8,135 nucleotides of DNA from Acidobacteriaceae bacterium (lineage in GTDB: Bacteria > Acidobacteriota > Terriglobia > Terriglobales > Acidobacteriaceae). Positions 4,071-8,135 of this stretch are shown in pieces. Position 1 is the stretch's first letter; each line of letters begins with the position of its first letter. The stretch lies in assembly GCA_003139975.1 (NCBI GenBank), contig PLHN01000441.1, positions 1,294 through 9,428 on the forward strand, given 5' to 3'. The translations under genes were made by a program, and so were the position numbers. Under the pieces are notes generated by a model, which did no database searches, was not told where the DNA came from, and was given only the letters and a program-made list of their open reading frames with translations.

Positions 4071-5992
4071 TGTCAGTTCCTATCCGATTCGGAGACGATT
4101 TCGAGTTTGATCCGCGTTCGCAGAGACTCTCTCGCGCAGGCCGGGTCTTGAAACTCGAGCGCATTCCCACGGAAATTCTGCTCCTTCTAATTGAGAAAAA
4201 CGGCGAGCTGGTTACGCGGGACCAGATCATCGAGCGGGTCTGGGGCGAGGGAGTTTTTCTCGATACCGACAACAGCATTAACGGAGCGATCCGCAAGATC
4301 CGGCAAGTCCTCAAAGACGATTCCGAAAACCCGCGTTTTATACAAACGGTTACGGGCCGCGGATATCGGTTTATTGCCGCTGTAGTTCAGCCAGCCCCGC
4401 CGGATCGCGAAGATGTTTCCGTGGACCGCACTGCGGCTTCAGACTCAGCTCCCGATGCTGCCCCGGAGCCGCGACCGAGCCGTAAGGTCGCCCCCTGGCG
4501 ATGGGGTAGCCTGATCGGGATTGCCGTTTTGTTAATCGGTGCCTTGGGAGCTTACCTCTACAGCTTGCGCTCGCGTGCGCAAGTCCCGGCACCTCCGGTA
4601 CGATCCATGCTGGCAGTTCTTCCCTTTGAAAATCTCACGGGCGATCCCGAGCAGGATTATTTCAGCGACGGCCTCACCGAAGAGATGATCAGCCAACTCG
4701 GCAACCTTGACCCGTCCCATCTCGGGGTCATCGCCCGGACTTCGGTGATGCACTACAAGCACAGCGACGAACCGTTGGATCGGATTGGCCGGGAATTGGG
4801 CGTGCAATACGCGCTGGAAGGAAGCGTGCGCCGCGATTCGAATCGAGTCCGTGTCACAGCCCAGTTGATTCAGATCAAGGATCAGAGCCACATCTGGGCG
4901 CGGCAATACGATCGCGACCTGAGCAACTTGCTGGCGCTTCAGGCAGAAATTGCCCAGGAAATTGCGGCTGAAATTCAACTGACTCTGGGCGATCGTCGTC
5001 GGCTCGACACGGTCCGTCAATCCTCCCTCGAGCCGCAAGCCTACCAGGCGTACGACCTCTATCTGAAAGGCCGATTCTTCTGGAACAAGAGAACAGCCCA
5101 GGGTTTCCAGCAGGCGATTGAGTATTTTCAGCAGGCCATCGCCAAAGATCCGAACTACTCTCGCGCCTACACCGGCGTGGCCGATTCCTACGCGCTGTTA
5201 GGCGGTTACAGTACGACACCGCAAACGGAGTCCATGCCGAAAGCGCGCGCCGCCGCCCTCAAAGCGCTCGAACTGGACCCCTCGCTGGCCGAGGCCCACA
5301 CCTCCTTGGCCCTCATTACAGAGAACTTCGACTACGACTGGGAAACGGCCGAGAAGGAATACCGCCGCGCCATTGAGTTGAACCCCAACTACGCCACAGC
5401 TCACCATTGGTACGCCGAGTTTCTTTCGCTGCAAGGGCGCTTCCCCGAAGCTCTCGCCGAGAGCGAGCGCGCCCGCGAACTCGATCCGCTGTCGCTGATC
5501 ATTGCTGCCGACCATGGCATGATCCTCCTTTACGCCCGCCAGTATGACGCTTCGATCGCGCAGTTTCGAGCGGTGAAGGAAATGGAGCCGGCATTCCCCC
5601 GGACCGTTATGGTGGTTGCTCCCTACATCGAAAAACAGCAATATGCGGACGCGCTGGCCGAGCTAAAGAGATGGGCCGACGCTTATGGCGAAAGCGAATG
5701 GACGTGCGCGTGGCGCGCTTTTGTATACGGCCGCTCCGGCCAGAACGCGCAAGCACGGCAAGCCCTCGCCAAAGTGCGCCAGTTTTACGATCGCGGTCTT
5801 CGCAGTCCCGATCCGATGCTTTGGGCTCTGGTCGGTGTCGGTGACCGGGACCAATCGTTCGCCTGGTTCGAGAAGGCGTATGCCGACCACTCGAATGTTC
5901 TGACCAGTCTTAAAGTCAACCCTGCATTCGACGGCCTGCGCAGCGACCCTCGTTTTCAGAATCTCATGCGCCGCGTCCGGCTGGCCCCGTGA
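4049..5992 (+). CDS. Membrane-anchored winged-helix regulator with TolB-like and TPR domains
   Basis: A CadC-like one-component regulator of the type common in Acidobacteria. Numbered from the first possible GTG (4040, 650 residues): an OmpR/PhoB-type winged-helix DNA-binding domain at about 15-115, with recognition region DNSINGAIRKIRQVLKDD and the wing TVTGRGYRF; a Pro/Ala-rich linker; one membrane helix at about 153-176; then a TolB-N/FlgO-like domain at about 188-316, starting LAVLPFENLTGD and including FSDGLTEEMISQL and VQYALEGSVRR; then TPR repeats from about 352 to 517 and a C-terminal helical tail. DNA binding would be cytoplasmic and the TolB/TPR part periplasmic, suggesting it senses an envelope signal or partner and regulates transcription directly. 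The start is uncertain: GTG 4040 touches GGGGAG (4034-4039) and so cannot use it, GTG 4049 is nine bases from it and is chosen here, and GTG 4070 is possible by coupling. It is divergent from the secreted-protein gene, a possible target. No clear terminator follows. Confidence 0.92.
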   Translation: MGHGPFVVSVPIRFGDDFEFDPRSQRLSRAGRVLKLERIPTEILLLLIEKNGELVTRDQIIERVWGEGVFLDTDNSINGAIRKIRQVLKDDSENPRFIQTVTGRGYRFIAAVVQPAPPDREDVSVDRTAASDSAPDAAPEPRPSRKVAPWRWGSLIGIAVLLIGALGAYLYSLRSRAQVPAPPVRSMLAVLPFENLTGDPEQDYFSDGLTEEMISQLGNLDPSHLGVIARTSVMHYKHSDEPLDRIGRELGVQYALEGSVRRDSNRVRVTAQLIQIKDQSHIWARQYDRDLSNLLALQAEIAQEIAAEIQLTLGDRRRLDTVRQSSLEPQAYQAYDLYLKGRFFWNKRTAQGFQQAIEYFQQAIAKDPNYSRAYTGVADSYALLGGYSTTPQTESMPKARAAALKALELDPSLAEAHTSLALITENFDYDWETAEKEYRRAIELNPNYATAHHWYAEFLSLQGRFPEALAESERARELDPLSLIIAADHGMILLYARQYDASIAQFRAVKEMEPAFPRTVMVVAPYIEKQQYADALAELKRWADAYGESEWTCAWRAFVYGRSGQNAQARQALAKVRQFYDRGLRSPDPMLWALVGVGDRDQSFAWFEKAYADHSNVLTSLKVNPAFDGLRSDPRFQNLMRRVRLAP

Positions 5993-6059
5993 TCGGGGTT
6001 CGCGGGCTCGAGTTCAGACTCTCACGATTTGCTTTCGCCTTCGGCCGCCCCGTCTCGCT

Positions 6060-6440
6060 CTACTCTCCCACCAGCCACTTCCACTGCGCTTCGCTCAACG
6101 GCACCACGCTCAACCGCCCCTGCCGTACGAGCGGAGAATCCGCGAACAGCTTGTGCGCTTTAATTTCCGCCAATGTCTTCGGGGCCGCGATCGCGCGCCC
6201 CACTTTGATTTTCACCTGCGGGTTCCGCGCGTCCGTGGCATCCACCGATAACACCGTTGCCGTACCCACCGCGCTCTTCTCATCTCCCGTGTGATAAATC
6301 AACAGCCGCTCACCCGGCTTCATCTCGCGCAGATTCTTCACCGCCACCGGATTCGTCACTCCATCCCAGATGGTCGTCTTTTCTTTTTCCAGATTGGCGA
6401 ACGAGTACACCGCAGGCTCAGTCTTCAGTAGGTAATCCAT
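6060..6440 (-). CDS. EVE-domain protein
   Basis: A 126-residue protein that is essentially one EVE domain (PUA-like fold, relative of YTH and ASCH, THYN1-type). The family pattern is clear: MDYLLKTEPAVYSFANL at the start, then TTIWDGVTNPVAVKNLREMKPGERLLIYHT, followed by a VGTATV strand and the C-terminal region SPLVRQGRLSVVPLSEAQWKWL. EVE domains bind modified bases in DNA or RNA, or related small ligands; the ligand here is unknown. The ATG at 6440 is chosen: GGAGG (6451-6455) lies ten bases upstream, and it aligns with the family start. The longer frame would begin at a TTG (6467) inside the G-rich leader. It is convergent with the TPR regulator, with 67 bases between. Some EVE proteins accompany restriction or defence genes, but none is present here, so a housekeeping or RNA-related role is as likely. 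Confidence 0.93.
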   Translation of the reverse strand: MDYLLKTEPAVYSFANLEKEKTTIWDGVTNPVAVKNLREMKPGERLLIYHTGDEKSAVGTATVLSVDATDARNPQVKIKVGRAIAAPKTLAEIKAHKLFADSPLVRQGRLSVVPLSEAQWKWLVGE

Positions 6441-6473
6441 TGGCAGCGTCCCTCCCCCCGGCCACAAACAGCG

Positions 6474-6501
6474 ATCCTACCGCTCAATCGCCCCGAGTCG
6501 A
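6474..6501 (-). promoter_or_regulatory. Weak candidate promoter of the EVE-domain gene
   Basis: On the minus strand TCGACT (6496-6501, 4 of 6 to TTGACA) and TAGGAT (6474-6479, 4 of 6 to TATAAT) are 16 bases apart. Transcription would start near 6467, giving a leader of about 27 bases. The upstream edge touches one arm of the inverted repeats at 6501-6550. Confidence 0.3.
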
Positions 6502-6550
6502 GTCACAGGCCGGGCAGACGTGTGGTCCAGACCTGTGACTGGCCCGGCCT
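6501..6550 (-). repeat. Two overlapping, mutually exclusive inverted repeats
   Basis: Pair one: AGTCACAGG (6501-6509) with CCTGTGACT (6532-6540), nine perfect pairs. Pair two: AGGCCGGGC (6507-6515) with GCCCGGCCT (6542-6550), nine perfect pairs. They share 6507-6509, so both full stems cannot form at once. In addition CAGACGTGTG (6515-6524) and CAGACCTGTG (6528-6537) are near-direct repeats. The block lies three bases past the stop codon of the small secreted protein and upstream of the EVE gene, both on the minus strand. No T-tract follows, so it is not a standard intrinsic terminator. Confidence 0.65.
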
Positions 6551-6552
6551 GT

Positions 6553-6924
6553 TCAGTAAACGTCGTAGCTACGCCGCGACTCATCGATCGAGCACTTCTC
6601 GAAACGGCCTTCCAGTCTAGAGGCTACCGAGGTGGGGTCAGTCAGTTCGTTGCGCCAGATATCCCATGCCTTGCCAAAGGCCTCCGCACTCGCAGTCCGC
6701 CCGATCCAATAGAGCGAACCAAGATCGTTGCTGGCTAGCGGGGAAGCGATTTCCGCAATATACCCATGACTCTTTCCCCACTGTGCGTTGAAGTCGTTCT
6801 TGAGGGTCACGTAATTCGCCAGTGTGCAGCCCTCCTTTAACTTGAACTGAATCACATCAAGGTTTTCCGCGCTGGCCCAGATCGGCGCCAGCAGAGCGGC
6901 AATAGTCAGCAGCACTATTCTCAT
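6553..6924 (-). CDS. Small secreted protein of unknown function
   Basis: A 123-residue exported protein. Residues 1-19 (MRIVLLTIAALLAPIWASA) are a clear Sec signal peptide with an ASA-type cleavage site before E20. The mature part of about 104 residues starts with a strand (LDVIQFKLKEG), continues into a helix-like segment, and contains LYWIGRTASAEAFGKAWDIWRNEL. This pattern resembles dimeric alpha-beta-barrel (NIPSNAP/EthD-like) proteins, but I am not confident of the family. Two cysteines, C33 and C111, could form one disulfide. The ATG at 6924 is chosen over in-frame starts farther upstream because AAGGAG lies seven bases before it and the signal peptide begins there. It has its own promoter (7037-7065) and a leader of about 105 bases with a small hairpin. 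The GC-rich inverted repeats follow the stop directly. Function is not predictable from what is seen. Confidence 0.8.
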   Translation of the reverse strand: MRIVLLTIAALLAPIWASAENLDVIQFKLKEGCTLANYVTLKNDFNAQWGKSHGYIAEIASPLASNDLGSLYWIGRTASAEAFGKAWDIWRNELTDPTSVASRLEGRFEKCSIDESRRSYDVY

Positions 6925-6931
6925 CAGTTGT

Positions 6932-6937
6932 CTCCTT
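6932..6937 (-). promoter_or_regulatory. Ribosome binding site deciding the start of the small secreted protein
   Basis: AAGGAG on the minus strand stands seven bases before the ATG at 6924. The surrounding AAGGAGACAACTGATGA differs by one base from the initiation region of the secreted protein starting at 3779. Confidence 0.8.
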
Positions 6938-6959
6938 TTTGAAGTGTATTGAAGCGGCT

Positions 6960-6975
6960 GTGCCGACTTCGGCAC
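6960..6975 (-). other. Small hairpin in the 5' leader of the small secreted-protein gene
   Basis: GTGCCGA and TCGGCAC are perfect complements separated by two bases, in practice a six-pair stem with a four-base loop. The element lies in the predicted leader, 22 bases upstream of the Shine-Dalgarno. It does not mask the ribosome binding site and resembles no known riboswitch; it may be an RNA stabiliser or a protein site. Confidence 0.45.
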
Positions 6976-7036
6976 GACGGTCGCATGACCTCGGTTTGAG
7001 TTGCAAGTCGTCAGGACCATCCCCACGTGGCCTGAA

Positions 7037-7065
7037 ATAGTAGCGGTGCAAACAACTCTTGTAAA
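7037..7065 (-). promoter_or_regulatory. Sigma-70-type promoter of the small secreted-protein gene
   Basis: On the minus strand TTTACA (7060-7065, 5 of 6 to TTGACA) and TACTAT (7037-7042, 4 of 6 to TATAAT) are separated by exactly 17 bases. Transcription would start near 7030, giving a leader of about 105 bases before the ATG at 6924. A short inverted repeat, CAACT / AGTTG (7053-7057 and 7074-7078), straddles the -35. Confidence 0.6.
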
Positions 7066-7165
7066 CAGGAAATAGTTGCTCGGGACCCTAGCAGTGGTGT
7101 CTGACGGAAGCGCCCCTTGCGGCACCAGGATGTGCGAGTCGGTCTTGCCCATCTAGGCGCAGTCG

Positions 7166-7193
7166 CCCCTCGCCTCTGCCATCTGCCCCAACC
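7166..7193 (+). repeat. Short heptanucleotide-phased repeat between minus-strand genes
   Basis: Four 7-base units read CCCCTCG, CCTCTGC, CATCTGC, CCCAACC. They are related to the units of the longer array at 7745-7841. The run lies just beyond the stop of the STAS gene, so it would be in or near its 3' untranslated region. Being only four degenerate units, it is weaker evidence than the longer array. Confidence 0.35.
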
Positions 7194-7205
7194 GATGACT
7201 CGACC

Positions 7206-7568
7206 CTACGCGTTCCCGGTGTTCGCCAGCGCCTCCACCGCCTCCCACGTCGTCGGAAAGGTCACAAAAAAGTCCTTCACTTTCGTGATCTCCATCACCT
7301 TGTTAACCCGCGGGCGGACTCCAGTCAGCACCAGGCATCGGCCTCTTTTCTGGTGCGACACATACGTCGCCACCAGCGATCCCAGGCCCACCGAGTCCAC
7401 GTAAGGAACATCCGACAGATCCAGAATCGTCGTCTCCGCCTGCTCGTTCTGTAACGCGCGCTCGAATTGCGGCGTGGTCTCGATCGTGATCGGCCCCTTC
7501 AGCAGCAGTATCCGCTGATCCTCCGCCACTCCCTCATAGCGCTCGACTGTCAGTTCTTGCAACCCCAT
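7206..7568 (-). CDS. STAS-domain anti-sigma-factor antagonist (SpoIIAA-like)
   Basis: A 120-residue single STAS-domain protein of the SpoIIAA/RsbV group. Such proteins bind a serine-kinase anti-sigma factor and release a sigma factor or other partner; phosphorylation of a conserved serine switches them off. The core is intact: ILLLKGPITIETTPQFERAL (first strand and helix), TTILDLSDVPYVDSVGLGSLV, then the strand CLVLTGVRPRVNKVMEI and the tail KVKDFFVTFPTTWEAVEAL. D58-S59 in VDSVGLG matches the Asp-Ser of SpoIIAA, where the serine is the phosphorylation site, so the switch appears functional. No kinase, phosphatase or sigma-factor gene is nearby, so partners must be elsewhere. The ATG at 7568 has a short GGTGA upstream and a near-consensus promoter at 7593-7621, giving a leader of about 18 bases. 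Confidence 0.94.
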   Translation of the reverse strand: MGLQELTVERYEGVAEDQRILLLKGPITIETTPQFERALQNEQAETTILDLSDVPYVDSVGLGSLVATYVSHQKRGRCLVLTGVRPRVNKVMEITKVKDFFVTFPTTWEAVEALANTGNA

Positions 7569-7592
7569 AGTTCACCAAATGCTTGGTCTGAG

Positions 7593-7621
7593 ATTGTAGG
7601 AGACGCGGCGCGCCCTGTCAC
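7593..7621 (-). promoter_or_regulatory. Near-consensus sigma-70 promoter of the STAS gene
   Basis: On the minus strand GTGACA (7616-7621, 5 of 6 to TTGACA) and TACAAT (7593-7598, 5 of 6 to TATAAT) are 17 bases apart, the optimal spacing. Transcription is expected near 7586, about 18 bases before the ATG at 7568. This suggests steady housekeeping expression. Confidence 0.75.
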
Positions 7622-7744
7622 CTGCAAAACCCGCGCCCCGTCCTATCTCCGGCGCGCCGCCAGCACCGATGCAAACGGTCGTTCCGGAGCGCTTTGCGCC
7701 TGCTGTGCCCGTGGGGAAAAAAGGCAGAGAAAGGAGAGAGGTGA

Positions 7745-7841
7745 ACTTCTGCAATTTGATTTCTGTATTCGGACTTCTGCAATCTGCCTTGCGCAACCTG
7801 CTCTTAACCTCTGCAATCCGATCTCAAACCTCTGCCCTCGC
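7745..7841 (-). repeat. Degenerate heptanucleotide tandem array, about 13 units
   Basis: The plus strand can be cut into 7-base units ACTTCTG, CAATTTG, ATTTCTG, TATTCGG, ACTTCTG, CAATCTG, CCTTGCG, CAACCTG, then six bases (CTCTTA), then ACCTCTG, CAATCCG, ATCTCAA, ACCTCTG, CCCTCGC. Most units end in TG or G. On the minus strand they read CAGAAGT, CAAATTG, CAGAAAT, CAGATTG, CAGAGGT. There is one phase slip. The array directly follows the stop codon of the carboxypeptidase-regulatory-like gene, so it would lie in that mRNA's 3' end. A nearly pure purine tract (7713-7745, 31 of 33) borders it. It is not a CRISPR: units are far too short and there are no spacers. Confidence 0.62.
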
Positions 7842-8135
7842 TACTGCGGCTTCTTGTCGTCATGATCTTCATAGGTCGAGTACTGCCCGCCCGGACGTTT
7901 CAGCCTCACCGTGATCTCCACCTCGGCCTGCTTGACTTCGTAATCGGCTCCAAATGTCTGGAGCCCCGGCGCCAGCACCTGCACCTCGATCGACCCATAG
8001 GGAATTCCGTCGATACTCGCGCGCCCTTCCCCGTCCGTCTTGAGTTCGAGTTCTCCCTTTGTCGCCTTGCCCTTCCGATTCACCGGGTGCAGCACGACCT
8101 TCGCATCTTTCACCGGCTTTCCGCTCGTCGCGCGC
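7841..8135 (-). CDS. Carboxypeptidase-regulatory-like domain protein, C-terminal part (5' end outside window)
   Basis: The frame is open to the window edge; the codon at 8113 is an in-frame GTG inside the domain, so the true start lies beyond 8135. The visible ~98 residues begin ATSGKPVKDAKVVLHPV and continue with KTDGEGRASIDGIPYGSIEVQVLAPGLQTF, the classic pattern of the carboxypeptidase-D regulatory-like (transthyretin-like, beta-sandwich) domain: SGxPVxxAxV, then TDxxGxxxxxxIPxGxYxVxVxAxGxxxx. The tail after EVEITVRLKR is short and charged (YEDHDDKKPQ). Such domains occur in periplasmic, outer-membrane and secreted proteins and are very abundant in Acidobacteria, where many precede TonB-receptor-like barrels. 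Here the chain ends soon after the domain, so no barrel follows. A signal peptide is expected but not visible. The heptamer array begins at the stop codon. Confidence 0.85.
   Translation of the reverse strand, partial: RATSGKPVKDAKVVLHPVNRKGKATKGELELKTDGEGRASIDGIPYGSIEVQVLAPGLQTFGADYEVKQAEVEITVRLKRPGGQYSTYEDHDDKKPQ

Noticed and set aside
5993..6059. Terminator between the convergent regulator and EVE genes
   Set aside because: Only very short stems (GAGT/ACTC, GCC/GGC) are present and no T-tract, so no terminator can be supported.
6441..6467. Longer start (TTG 6467) for the EVE-domain gene
   Set aside because: The added residues are encoded by the G-rich Shine-Dalgarno region itself; ATG 6440 matches the family start and has GGAGG upstream.
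6925..7152. Longer N-terminus of the small secreted protein up to 7152
   Set aside because: It would cover the predicted promoter and leader and bury the signal peptide 76 residues inside the protein; AAGGAG before ATG 6924 decides the start.
7572..7796. 74-residue minus-strand frame upstream of the STAS gene
   Set aside because: It runs across the STAS promoter, the polypurine tract and the heptamer array, with no domain pattern or ribosome binding site.
7745..7841. CRISPR array
   Set aside because: The repeat period is seven bases, units are degenerate, there are no 25-40 base repeats or unique spacers and no cas genes.

Overview
The window is GC-rich and densely coded. The gene mix points to a soil-type Acidobacteriota genome. 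The main reasons are the large OmpR-type winged-helix / transmembrane / TolB-like / TPR protein, a stand-alone STAS protein, a MacB-like permease without its ATPase, and short genes with consensus-like sigma-70 promoters. This assignment is an inference from gene style; no rRNA, tRNA or other phylogenetic marker is present.

Layout, left to right. (1) Positions 1-312 hold the C-terminal end of an acyl-CoA synthetase/AMP-ligase gene that starts outside the window. (2) Positions 373-1092 hold a compact type II toxin-antitoxin operon: a strong palindromic operator inside the promoter, a ribbon-helix-helix-like antitoxin, and a PIN-domain (VapC-type) toxin overlapping it by 11 bases. (3) Positions 1183-2743 hold a short heptamer repeat, a MacB/FtsX-like ABC permease, and a 102-residue Cys/His-rich protein built from two copies of one putative zinc-binding motif. 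(4) Positions 2921-5992 hold a divergent pair: a secreted protein of unknown function on the minus strand, carrying a duplicated ADGGDxxNW motif and followed by a strong terminator hairpin, and on the plus strand the 640-650 residue membrane-anchored wHTH-TolB-TPR regulator. (5) Positions 6060-8135 are all minus strand: an EVE-domain protein, a small secreted protein with a good promoter and a ~105-base leader, a STAS anti-sigma-factor antagonist with a near-consensus promoter, and the 3' end of a carboxypeptidase-regulatory-like (transthyretin-like fold) protein.

Apart from the toxin-antitoxin pair, the genes do not form an obvious shared pathway; most appear to be individually promoted. The divergent arrangement of regulator and secreted protein is the only neighbourhood that hints at local regulation. 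The most noteworthy non-coding signals are degenerate heptanucleotide (7-base-phased) repeats in three separate intergenic regions, two overlapping mutually exclusive inverted repeats at 6501-6550, and a hairpin in the divergent intergenic region that can be read as a plus-strand terminator or as an operator. I see no CRISPR array, insertion sequence, prophage gene, tRNA or rRNA, and no gene-free stretch longer than 300 bases.
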